Origin: Nocardiopsis_B sediminis
GTDB taxonomy: Bacteria; Actinomycetota; Actinomycetes; Streptosporangiales; Streptosporangiaceae
Reading direction: 5' to 3'
Length of the DNA: 64,000 nt
Assembly (NCBI RefSeq): GCF_042650565.1
Contig: NZ_JBHSBH010000015.1
Coordinates: 434,001-498,000 of the forward strand
Position 1 is the first letter of the stretch. Each line of letters starts with the position of its first letter. Of this stretch, positions 36,476 to 44,757 are shown in pieces. Made by a program: the position numbers and the translations under genes. Under the pieces are notes generated by a model. That model searched no databases. It was given only the letters and a program-made list of their open reading frames with translations, and was not told the DNA's origin.

Positions 36476-38873
36476 GGGCGCTCCCTTCCTTGACGTCGCC
36501 GCTGTCCCCGGACTCGGGCTCCTCGGTGTCCTCCGGCTCCTCCACGACCCGGTCGCGGCGGTTGAGCAGGACCAGGGAGGCCACCGCGACCGCCGAGGTC
36601 GCCAGCACGACGATCTCGCCGAAGGTGTCCAGCGCCCGGAAGTCGGCGAGGATGATGTTGACGAGGTTGTGGCCGCCGGTCTGCTCGGCGAGGGCGGTGA
36701 AGCCGGCGGAGATCGGCGGGTCGGTGCGGGCCGCGGTCATGAGCCACAGCGAGACCGCGATGAAGGTGCCCGCTGCCGAGCACAGCAGCACCGTGAGCCG
36801 CTTGGACCAGCCGTCGGGCCGCACGCTGAAGGTCGCCGGCAGCCGCCGCAGCACGAAGACCAGGATGATCGTGGTCAGGGTCTCGACCAGGACCAGGGTC
36901 AGGGCGAGGTCGGGCGCCCCGTGCAGGACGAACAGCCCCGCGACCCCGAACCCCAGCGCGCTGATCAGGATGAGCGCGGCGAAGCGCCGGTGCTCGCGGA
37001 CCGTGGCGACCGCGGCCACCACGACGGCCGCGGCGATCACCACCTCCAGCGGGCTGTCCCAGGCCCGGAGGTCGGCGCCCTGCGGCAGCGGAACGTCGCC
37101 GCCGATCAGCGCCGCCGCCAGGCGGACCCCGGGCAGCGCCAGCAGCGTGGCCAGGATGATGCCCAGGTAGACCGGGAGCGACCCGCTCTGCGTGCGCCGG
37201 GTGACGCTCAGCGCGGTGGAGTAGACGGCGTGGATGAACAGGTGGTAGCCGAGTTCGGCGTCGGGCCAGCGCGGCATCGCGTTCTGGAGGCGCGCCACGG
37301 CCCGGCGCTTGGCGAACATCGCGGTACCGGCGGCGACGATCAGCAGCGTCAGCGCCAGCGCGGGGGTGAACCCGTGCCACAGGGCCAGGTTGTAGCCGGA
37401 GACGTCGACCAGCAGGGCCGTGTGGCTCTGCGCCAAGGGGTCGATGATGGCGGGCACCAAGCCGAGCACCACGCTGACCGTGGCCAGGAGCACCGGTGCG
37501 GCGACGAACGCGGCCGAGGGCGCCTTGAACCTGCGCTCGGAGACGGTGGCCTTGTCGGCGAACGCCCCCCACACGAAGCGCGCGCTGTAGGCGAAGGTGA
37601 GGATGGAGCCGATGACCAGGCCGGTGAGCACGGCCAGGGCGGCGGGGTCGGACAGGTCGCCGGCGTGGCCCGGGACGAACGCCTCCAGCGCCGCCTCCTT
37701 GCCGACGAAGCCGATCAGCGGCGGCAGCCCGGCCATCGAGGCGGCGGCCAGCGTGGCCGCCACCGCCAGGGCCGGCATCCGGCGGCCGATTCCGGTCAGC
37801 CGGCCGATGCTGCGGGTTCCGGTCTGGTGGTCGATCACGCCGACGGTCAGGAACAGGGTGGACTTGAAGAAGCCGTGGGCGATCAGGACGCCGATCATGG
37901 CGGTGGCCGCGATGGGGGTCCCGGCGCCGCCGAGGACGATGAGGAAGCCGAGCTGGCTCACGGTGCCGTGCGCCAGGAGCAGCTTCAGGTCGTCCTGGCG
38001 CAGCGCCCGCCAGCCGCCGACGATCATCGTCGCCACGCCGAAGGAGAGGACCAGCGCGCGCCAGGGGTCGACGTCGGCGAACCCCGGGGCCAGGCGCGCC
38101 ACGAGGTAGACGCCCCCCTTGACCATGGCCGCCGCGTGCAGGTAGCCGCTCACCGGCGTGGGGGCGACCATGGCGCCGGGCAGCCAGTAGTGCAGCGGGA
38201 CCTGGGCGGACTTCGCGAACGCGCCCGCCAGGATGAGGACCAGCGCCACCGGCAGCCATGGGCTGTCGACGGGCGGGTCGGCCACCAGCTCGGAGATCGT
38301 GTAGGTGCCGCCGATGGCGCCGAGCACCACGAACCCGATGAGCATCAGCAGGCCGAACCCGGCCGTGGTGACGAGGGCCTGGGTGGCGGCGCGCCGGGCG
38401 GTCTCCTTGCGGTCGTCGTGCCCGACCAGCAGGAAGGAGGTGACCGAGGTCAGCTCCCAGAACACGTAGAGGGCGAAGAGGTTGTCGGTGGTGACCACGC
38501 CGAGCATCGCCCCGGCGAACAGGACGAGAATGGCCGAGAGCCGCCCGAGCCCCCGCTCGGAGGCGTGGAAGTAGGCGGCGCTGTAGCAGAAGATGACCGA
38601 CCCGACGCCGCTGACCAGCACCACCATGGCCAGGCTCAGCGCGTCCACGCGGAAGTCGAAGGTGATGCCGAGGGCGGGGACCCAGGCGAACGAGGCGGTG
38701 GCGGGGGTGCCGGAGACGATGGACGGGGCCTGGGTGAGGACCCAGGCGGCGGACAGCGCGGGCGGGACACCGGCCACGAGGAACGCCCGCGGTCCCAGGA
38801 TGCGCACCAGGGACGGCAGGAGCACGGCGACGGCGGCGTGCAGCGCGAGGATGAAGGGCAGCAGCATATACAC
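36453..38873 (-). CDS. mrpA: Mrp-type Na+/H+ antiporter subunit A
   Basis: 806 residues, about 20 transmembrane segments. The N-terminal two-thirds are NuoL-like (proton_antipo_M) with the conserved Glu in FWELTSVTSFLLVG near residue 140. The C-terminal third has the MrpA-specific MBH-like part (APDLALTLVLVETLTTI). First gene of the operon; GTG start at 38873 with an in-frame ATG two codons later. The tight four-base junctions that follow imply translation as one unit. The promoter should lie in 38874-39000 on the minus strand. Confidence 0.92.
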   Translation of the reverse strand: MYMLLPFILALHAAVAVLLPSLVRILGPRAFLVAGVPPALSAAWVLTQAPSIVSGTPATASFAWVPALGITFDFRVDALSLAMVVLVSGVGSVIFCYSAAYFHASERGLGRLSAILVLFAGAMLGVVTTDNLFALYVFWELTSVTSFLLVGHDDRKETARRAATQALVTTAGFGLLMLIGFVVLGAIGGTYTISELVADPPVDSPWLPVALVLILAGAFAKSAQVPLHYWLPGAMVAPTPVSGYLHAAAMVKGGVYLVARLAPGFADVDPWRALVLSFGVATMIVGGWRALRQDDLKLLLAHGTVSQLGFLIVLGGAGTPIAATAMIGVLIAHGFFKSTLFLTVGVIDHQTGTRSIGRLTGIGRRMPALAVAATLAAASMAGLPPLIGFVGKEAALEAFVPGHAGDLSDPAALAVLTGLVIGSILTFAYSARFVWGAFADKATVSERRFKAPSAAFVAAPVLLATVSVVLGLVPAIIDPLAQSHTALLVDVSGYNLALWHGFTPALALTLLIVAAGTAMFAKRRAVARLQNAMPRWPDAELGYHLFIHAVYSTALSVTRRTQSGSLPVYLGIILATLLALPGVRLAAALIGGDVPLPQGADLRAWDSPLEVVIAAAVVVAAVATVREHRRFAALILISALGFGVAGLFVLHGAPDLALTLVLVETLTTIILVFVLRRLPATFSVRPDGWSKRLTVLLCSAAGTFIAVSLWLMTAARTDPPISAGFTALAEQTGGHNLVNIILADFRALDTFGEIVVLATSAVAVASLVLLNRRDRVVEEPEDTEEPESGDSGDVKEGSAREHQGQP

Positions 38874-39402
38874 GTCGTTATCGGCGATCGGACCGGAAGT
38901 GTGCTTCAGTCACCACCGGGCGGTGTACGGGCGGGACGGGGCGTTGGCGTGCAGACGGGACACGACAAAGGTTAGCCGCCATCTCGCCGCGCGCCTTGAC
39001 TACGCCGTGATCGGGTGTACCATCCGCCGCCCTCTCACCGGCCGCCGGGATATTCACTCTGTGTAGTTCCCCCTCCTTACCAGGGGAGACAGGGTCCGCG
39101 GGCAGACACCCCAGGTCGAGAATTCCCGATATCACCGTGTTTGATCTCACCGGATGCCCGCAACGGCCCGGCACGGCGCGCCACGCCGAAGCGGTGCGGC
39201 GGCCGGGCGTGTCCCGATTACGATCACTCACGGTAGGCACCCTCCCGTTCCCGAATGGCGCGAACCGCCCACAGGGGCGGCCTCTTCGCGCATTTTGACG
39301 GGATCTTAACGCCCTCCCATACGGCGGCCTTCAGCCGCCCCGCGCCCCGCGGGCCGCCCCCTTGGTTCGCGATGGTCATCCGGTCGGGCCAGAATTACCG
39401 GC
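38874..39402. other. Divergent intergenic region between mrpA and parC
   Basis: 529 bases without a supported gene. It holds promoters for both directions. Two plus-strand candidates are visible: TTGACT (38996) with TACCAT (39018), 16-base spacer, and TTGACG (39295) with CATACG (39318), 17-base spacer. If the first is used, parC has a leader of about 370 bases. Confidence 0.5.
39295..39323 (+). promoter_or_regulatory. Candidate parC promoter
   Basis: -35 TTGACG (39295-39300), 17-base spacer, -10 CATACG (39318-39323), 79 bases before the parC start. The -35 is near consensus; the -10 is weak. Confidence 0.4.
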
Positions 39403-41883
39403 ATGGCCCGTACTACGTCTCCTCCACCTCCCGAGGACCTCGCCGAGAAGATCATCGACATCGACGTGTCCGAGGAAATGCGCGGCAGCTTCCTCGAATA
39501 CGCCTACTCGGTCATCTACTCGCGGGCGCTGCCCGACGCCCGCGACGGGATGAAGCCCGTCCAGCGGCGCATCCTCTACCAGATGAACGAGATGGGCCTG
39601 CGCCCCGACCGCGGCCACGTCAAGTGCGCCCGCGTCGTCGGCGAGGTCATGGGCAAGCTGCATCCGCACGGCGACGGCGCCATCTACGACGCCATGGTGC
39701 GGCTGAGCCAGCCCTTCGCCATGCGCGTTCCCCTGGTCGACGGCCACGGCAACTTCGGCTCCCTCGGCGGCGACGACGCGCCCGCGGCCATGCGCTACAC
39801 CGAGGCCCGCCTCGGCCGCGCCGCGGAGCTGCTGGTGTCCTCCATCGACGAGGACGTCGTGGACTTCCGGCCCAACTACGACGGCCAGGAGATGGAGCCG
39901 GAGGTCCTGCCTGCCGCCTTCCCCAACCTCCTCGTCAACGGCGCCTCCGGGATCGCCGTGGGCATGGCGACCAACATGGCGCCGCACAACCTCGGCGAGG
40001 TCATCGCCGCCGCGCGGCACCTGATCGCCCACCCCGATGCCACCCTCGACGACCTCATGGAGTTCGTCCCGGGCCCCGACCTGCCCACGGGCGGCAGCAT
40101 CTCGGGCCTCGACGGCATCCGCGACGCCTACACCAAGGGCCGCGGCACCTTCCGCACCCGGGCGACCGTCTCCATCGAGCGCGTCTCCCCGCGGCGCACG
40201 GGGCTGATCGTCACCGAGCTGCCCTACAGCGTCGGCCCCGAGAAGGTCGTCAGCCGCATCAAGGAGCTGGTGCAGGCCAAGAAACTCCAGGGCATCTCCG
40301 ACCTCAAGGACCTCACCGACCGCAACCAGGGCCTGCGGCTGGTGATCGAGCTGAAGAACGGCTTCAACCCCGAGGCCGTCCTTGAGGAGCTGTACCGCCT
40401 CACGCCGATGGAGGAGTCCTTCGGCATCAACAACGTCGCGCTGGTCGACGGCCAGCCCAAGACGCTGGGGCTGCGCGAACTCCTCCAGGTGTTCGTCGGC
40501 CACCGGCTCGACGTGGTGCGGCGCCGCAGCGAGTTCCGCCGCGCCAAGCGCCAGGAGCGCCTGCACCTGGTGGCCGGGTTGCTCATCGCCCTGCTCAACA
40601 TCGACGAGGTCATCGCGCTCATCCGCGACTCCGAGGACACCGCGCAGGCCCGCCAGCGCCTCATGACCACCTTCGAGCTGTCCGACACCCAGTCGCGCTA
40701 CATCCTCGACACCCCGTTGCGCCGGCTCACCAAGTACGACCGGCTCGAGCTGGAGACCGAGCGCGACAAGCTCGAATCCGAGGTCGCCGAGCTCACCGCC
40801 ATCCTGGAGTCCGACACCAAGCTGCGCCGGCTGGTCTCCGGCGAGCTCGCCGCCGTCGCCAAGGAGTACGCCACCCCGCGCCGCACCGTCCTGCGCGAGA
40901 GCGACGGCGCCACGCGCAGCGCCGTGATCCCCCTGGAGATGAGCGACGTCCCCTGCCACGTGCTGCTCAGCTCCAGCGGCATGCTCGGCCGCAGCACCGG
41001 CGCCACCGTGCCCCGCATGTTCGAGGGGCTGCGCACCCAGCACGACGCCATCGCCGTTTCGCTGCCGGCCAGCTCGCGCGCCGACATCGGCATCATCACC
41101 GACCTCGGCCGGGCCATCCGGGTCCCGGTGGTGGAGCTGCCCGAGATCCCCGATGAGGGCACCGACGCCCCGCCGCTGGCCTCCGGGCTGCCGGTCACCG
41201 AATTCGTCGCCCTGGACGACGACGAGACGGTGGTCTCGGTGGCGGTCCTCGACACCGACGCCGGGATCGCGGTCGGCACCGCACAGGGCGTGGTCAAGCG
41301 CGTCGCCGGGGACGCGCCCCCCAACAAGGACGACTTCGAGATCATCAACCTCAAGGACGGCGACCGGGTCGTCGGCGCCGCCCAGCTGGCCACCGGCGAG
41401 GAGGACCTCGCGTTCATCACCTCCGAGGCGCAGCTGCTGCGCTTCCCCGCCTCCGCCGTGCGCCCGCAGGGCCGCCCCGCGGGCGGCGTCGCCGGCATCC
41501 GGGTGTCCGACGACGCACGCGTCCTGTGGTTCGGGGCGGTGCCCCTCCCCGAGGACTCCGTGGTCGTCACCGTGTCGGGCAGCACATCGGCCCTGCCCGG
41601 AACGGGCGGGGGCTCCGCCAAGGTGACACCGTTCGAGGTCTACCCTGCCAAGGGGCGGGCCACCGGCGGCGTTCGCTGCCACCGCTTCCTCAAGGGCGAG
41701 GACGTGCTCGTGTTCGCCTGGATCGGCCGCGCGCCGGCCCGCGCCAACCGGGCCGACGGCAAGCCGGTCCGCCTCCCCGACCTCGACCAGCGCCGCGACG
41801 GCTCCGGTGAGCCGATACGGGCCATCACCACCGTCGGCAGCGGGCGTACCGACACCGGCGTCATCCCGCCCACCGGCGGCTGA
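39403..41883 (+). CDS. parC: DNA topoisomerase IV subunit A
   Basis: 826 residues. Breakage-reunion subunit of a type IIA topoisomerase that decatenates chromosomes. The winged-helix region has VKCARVVGEVMGKLHPHGD; the catalytic Tyr is Tyr132 in AAMRYTEARL. The C-terminal beta-pinwheel lacks the GyrA box (QRRGGKG), which supports ParC over GyrA. In the quinolone-determining region the position equal to E. coli GyrA Ser83 is Gly92 (HPHGDGAIYD), with the following acidic Asp96 kept. The ATG start is at 39403. The partner gene parE lies 2.9 kb away on the opposite strand. Confidence 0.92.
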   Translation: MARTTSPPPPEDLAEKIIDIDVSEEMRGSFLEYAYSVIYSRALPDARDGMKPVQRRILYQMNEMGLRPDRGHVKCARVVGEVMGKLHPHGDGAIYDAMVRLSQPFAMRVPLVDGHGNFGSLGGDDAPAAMRYTEARLGRAAELLVSSIDEDVVDFRPNYDGQEMEPEVLPAAFPNLLVNGASGIAVGMATNMAPHNLGEVIAAARHLIAHPDATLDDLMEFVPGPDLPTGGSISGLDGIRDAYTKGRGTFRTRATVSIERVSPRRTGLIVTELPYSVGPEKVVSRIKELVQAKKLQGISDLKDLTDRNQGLRLVIELKNGFNPEAVLEELYRLTPMEESFGINNVALVDGQPKTLGLRELLQVFVGHRLDVVRRRSEFRRAKRQERLHLVAGLLIALLNIDEVIALIRDSEDTAQARQRLMTTFELSDTQSRYILDTPLRRLTKYDRLELETERDKLESEVAELTAILESDTKLRRLVSGELAAVAKEYATPRRTVLRESDGATRSAVIPLEMSDVPCHVLLSSSGMLGRSTGATVPRMFEGLRTQHDAIAVSLPASSRADIGIITDLGRAIRVPVVELPEIPDEGTDAPPLASGLPVTEFVALDDDETVVSVAVLDTDAGIAVGTAQGVVKRVAGDAPPNKDDFEIINLKDGDRVVGAAQLATGEEDLAFITSEAQLLRFPASAVRPQGRPAGGVAGIRVSDDARVLWFGAVPLPEDSVVVTVSGSTSALPGTGGGSAKVTPFEVYPAKGRATGGVRCHRFLKGEDVLVFAWIGRAPARANRADGKPVRLPDLDQRRDGSGEPIRAITTVGSGRTDTGVIPPTGG

Positions 41884-41978
41884 CCAGCCGCGACCTGCGG
41901 CGGAGCCGCGCGGCCCCCACAGTGGCCGCGCGGCTCCGCCGTGCCGCCCCAGTCCACCGCGCGCCCAAGGAGACCGAC

Positions 41979-42482
41979 GTGACCAGCGCCTTCAACGACG
42001 TCTACACCGCCAACGCCGACTATGTCCGCAAGTTCCACCTCGCGGGCCTGCAACCGGTCGCCGCCCGCGGAATCGCCCTGGTGACCTGCATGGACTCCCG
42101 CATCGAGCCGCTGGCGATGCTGGGCCTGCAACCCGGCGACGCCAAGATCCTGCGCAACGCCGGCGCGCGCGTCACCGACGACACCCTGCGCACCCTGGTC
42201 CTGGCGGTCTACATGCTCGGCGTGCAGCGGGTCCTGGTGCTGCCGCACACCCGCTGCAAAATGGCGTCGGTCGCCGACGACGCCGAGGTGCACGACACCA
42301 TCTACGCCACCTACGGCGTCGACACCCGCAGCCTGGAATTCCACACCGACAACGACCAGCTCGGCGCGCTCCGCCACGACCTCCAGCGCATCCGCCACCA
42401 CCCGCTGCTGCCCCACGGCCTGCCGGTCGAAGGCGCGATCTACGACGTGGACACCGGCGCGGTGACCCCCGTCGACGCCTGA
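41979..42482 (+). CDS. Beta-carbonic anhydrase
   Basis: Interconverts CO2 and bicarbonate, 167 residues. The zinc ligands are Cys37 (TCMDSR, with the Asp39-Arg41 dyad), His90 and Cys93 (PHTRC). It is short and of the type common in actinobacteria, with AMLGLQPGDAKILRNAG following the first ligand. The GTG at 41979 has AAGGAGA 5 bases upstream. It follows parC by 95 bases and may be read through from it. Confidence 0.88.
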   Translation: MTSAFNDVYTANADYVRKFHLAGLQPVAARGIALVTCMDSRIEPLAMLGLQPGDAKILRNAGARVTDDTLRTLVLAVYMLGVQRVLVLPHTRCKMASVADDAEVHDTIYATYGVDTRSLEFHTDNDQLGALRHDLQRIRHHPLLPHGLPVEGAIYDVDTGAVTPVDA

Positions 42483-42569
42483 ACCGCGGGCCCGCATCCG
42501 GCGCACAGCAGGGCTTCGGGAATACGACGCCCCTGCTCACGGTTGTGATGCGCGACGAAGGGAGTGCCC

Positions 42570-42896
42570 GTGAAGGAGACGACCTACGAGACGTTCGCCG
42601 TCGGCCGCATGTACTTCGAGCTCGGAGACCCCATCGGTGCCGCCAAGGTCCTGGCGCCGCTGGCCGAGGAGGAACCCGACAGCCGTTCGGTCCTCGAACT
42701 GCTGGGCCGCGCCTACTTCCACTCCGCGCAGCTGACCAAGGCCGAGGACACCTTCCGCAGGATCATCGAACTCGACCCCTGCGACAGCTGGGCGCACATC
42801 GCCCTCGCCCGCTCCCTGGAGCGGCAGAGCCGCGACGACGAAGCCGCCCCCCACCGGCGCATGCACGCCGCGATGTCCGGCGGTTCCCTCGACTGA
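42570..42896 (+). CDS. Tetratricopeptide-repeat protein
   Basis: 108 residues made of about three TPR units: FAVGRMYFELGDPIGAAKVLAP, LLGRAYFHSAQLTKAEDTFRRI and AHIALARSLERQSRDDEAA. Cytoplasmic; TPR proteins serve as protein-interaction scaffolds, partner unknown. I chose the GTG at 42570 (GAAGGGA 6-7 bases upstream) over GTG 42564, which sits too close to that site. A strong terminator follows. Confidence 0.82.
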   Translation: MKETTYETFAVGRMYFELGDPIGAAKVLAPLAEEEPDSRSVLELLGRAYFHSAQLTKAEDTFRRIIELDPCDSWAHIALARSLERQSRDDEAAPHRRMHAAMSGGSLD

Positions 42897-42912
42897 CCCT
42901 CCCCCGCGCGCA

Positions 42913-42946
42913 CGGCGGGCCCGCCCCATCCGGGGCGGGCCCGCCG
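42913..42946. terminator. Terminator hairpin
   Basis: Perfect 15-bp stem (42913-42927 with 42932-42946) of alternating G/C blocks, loop ATCC, 16 bases after the TPR stop and 18 bases before the next start. No T-tract. Confidence 0.75.
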
Positions 42947-42964
42947 GCGTATACGCTGCTGGTC

Positions 42965-44098
42965 ATGGCACCACCCTCGGCCGATGAGCCCCGTGACCCC
43001 TGCGTCGACCGCTCCAGCGACACGCGGCGGGCATGGGTGGACGAGGCCGTCCGCAAGGTCGTCGCCGACGCCAACCGGTCGGCCGACACCCACCTGCACG
43101 CGTTCCCGCTGCCCGCCGACTGGGGCATCGACCTCTACCTCAAGGACGAGTCGGTGCACCCCACCGGCAGCCTCAAGCACCGGCTCGCCCGGTCGCTGTT
43201 CCTCTACGCGCTGGCCAACGGCTGGATCACCGAGGGCACCACGATCGTCGAGGCGAGTTCGGGGTCGACCGCGGTCTCCGAGGCCTACTTCGCGCGGCTC
43301 ATCGGGCTCGACTTCATCACCGTGGTCCCCCGCAAGACCAGCCCCGAGAAGATCGCGCTGATCGAGCGCTACGGCGGCACCTGCCACTACGTCGACGTCC
43401 CCATCGAGATGTACGCCGAAGCCGAGCGGCTGGCCGCCGAGACCGGCGGCCACTACATGGACCAGTTCACCTACGCCGAGCGGGCCACCGACTGGCGCGG
43501 GAACAACAACATCGCGGAGTCGGTGTTCGAGCAGCTCGCCATGGAGCGCCACCCGGTCCCGGAGTGGATCGTGGTGGGCGCCGGTACCGGCGGCACCTCC
43601 GCCACCATCGGCCGCTACATCCGCTACCGCCGCCACCACACGCGCCTGGCCGTGGTCGACCCCGAGAACTCCGCGTTCTTCCCCGGCTGGGTCACCGACA
43701 CCCCCGACTACGCCACCGGCATGCCCTCGCGCATCGAGGGCATCGGGCGGCCGCGGATGGAGCCCAGCTTCGTCCCGTCGGTCATCGACCTCATGATCCC
43801 CGTTCCCGACGCCGCCAGCATCGCCGCCATGCGCCACCTCAACGACGTCACCGGGCTGTGCGCCGGGGGCTCCACCGGCACCAACCTGTGGGGGGTGTGG
43901 CACCTCATCGCGCGGATGCGCGCCGAGGGCCGCCAGGGCAGCGTCGTCACGCTCATCTGCGACGGCGGCGACCGCTACCGGCACAGCTACTACGACGACG
44001 CGTGGGTGGCCGCCAAGGGCATGGACCTCGCCCCCTTCACGGAGGCGCTGGAGGCCTTCCTCGGCACCGGGGTGTGGGCGCCACCGCCCGGGACCTGA
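42965..44098 (+). CDS. PLP-dependent cysteine synthase-family protein (Cds1-like)
   Basis: Fold-type II pyridoxal-phosphate enzyme, 377 residues. The Schiff-base Lys71 is in PTGSLKHRLA, the substrate loop is EASSGSTAVSEAYFA, and the phosphate-binding loop is VGAGTGGTSATIGRY. The order and a C-terminal SYYDDAW block match actinobacterial L-cysteine desulfhydrase (Cds1) proteins, which make H2S and pyruvate (family knowledge); cysteine synthase activity is an alternative. ATG start at 42965 close after a terminator, so it probably has its own promoter within or before the hairpin. Confidence 0.82.
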   Translation: MAPPSADEPRDPCVDRSSDTRRAWVDEAVRKVVADANRSADTHLHAFPLPADWGIDLYLKDESVHPTGSLKHRLARSLFLYALANGWITEGTTIVEASSGSTAVSEAYFARLIGLDFITVVPRKTSPEKIALIERYGGTCHYVDVPIEMYAEAERLAAETGGHYMDQFTYAERATDWRGNNNIAESVFEQLAMERHPVPEWIVVGAGTGGTSATIGRYIRYRRHHTRLAVVDPENSAFFPGWVTDTPDYATGMPSRIEGIGRPRMEPSFVPSVIDLMIPVPDAASIAAMRHLNDVTGLCAGGSTGTNLWGVWHLIARMRAEGRQGSVVTLICDGGDRYRHSYYDDAWVAAKGMDLAPFTEALEAFLGTGVWAPPPGT

Positions 44099-44120
44099 CC
44101 GCGGCGCCGCCGCCCGGGGA

Positions 44121-44585
44121 TCAGGCGCGGATGACCAGGGTGCGGGCGGCCATGTCGCCCAGCCGCTGGTGGCGGTCGGTCACCAGCATCGCGACCAGCC
44201 CCACCAGCCCGGCCACCAGGCCGTCGACGATCAGCAGGATCCAGCGCACGAACATCTGCACCATGTCGGCCTCGCCGCCGTCGGCGTTGACGACCCGGAC
44301 GCCCAGCGCCTTCATGCCGAGGGTCTGCCCGTTCCACTTGGCGGGGAGCACCACCCAGTAGCCGACGTAGATCACGATCGCCAGCACCACCACGGACAGC
44401 GACACGGCGGCGGTGAGGCCGGGGTCGTCGACCGATCCGTCGTAGCGGGTCGGCAGCAGCAGGAACAGCAGGGCGGACAGCCACGGCAGGATCGAGGACA
44501 GCACCGAGTCGATGATGTACTGCACCACCCTGCGGACCACCACGTCGGTATCGCGGTCGCCGTAGCCCGGCTCCACGTAGGTCAT
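44121..44585 (-). CDS. RDD family membrane protein
   Basis: 154 residues with three to four transmembrane segments. The RDD-type pattern is RVVQYIIDSVLSSILP near residues 15-30, then WNGQTLGMKALGVRVVNADG, and a C-terminal DRHQRLGDMAARTLVIR. Function unknown, with some members linked to Na+ transport. Convergent with the Cds1-like gene and separated from parE by a terminator. Confidence 0.85.
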   Translation of the reverse strand: MTYVEPGYGDRDTDVVVRRVVQYIIDSVLSSILPWLSALLFLLLPTRYDGSVDDPGLTAAVSLSVVVLAIVIYVGYWVVLPAKWNGQTLGMKALGVRVVNADGGEADMVQMFVRWILLIVDGLVAGLVGLVAMLVTDRHQRLGDMAARTLVIRA

Positions 44586-44693
44586 CGCCCGTCCTCCGAT
44601 CCCGCGCCGGCACCACGGACCGGCTTGATCACTCCGGGTGATTGAAGCACGGCGGCACCGTTACGTCCGGTGAACGCGCCGGGGGCGCACAAA

Positions 44694-44725
44694 GGCGCCC
44701 GGCCGCAACGAACCGGCCGGGCGCC
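44694..44725 (-). terminator. parE terminator
   Basis: Perfect 12-bp stem GGCGCCCGGCCG (44694-44705) and CGGCCGGGCGCC (44714-44725), loop of 8. On the minus strand TTTG follows the stem, 32 bases after the parE stop. Confidence 0.75.
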
Positions 44726-44757
44726 CTCGAAAGCGCAGCAAAGGGGGCGGGGATGGC

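Noticed and set aside
36246..38975. 909-codon plus-strand open frame opposite mrpA and mrpB
   Set aside because: Gln/Asp/Arg-rich antisense translation with no motifs; typical of high-GC shadow frames.
39403..41883. Naming the type IIA topoisomerase subunit gyrA
   Set aside because: No GyrA box in the C-terminal domain, and the neighbouring ParE with sigA fits the known topoisomerase IV neighbourhood.
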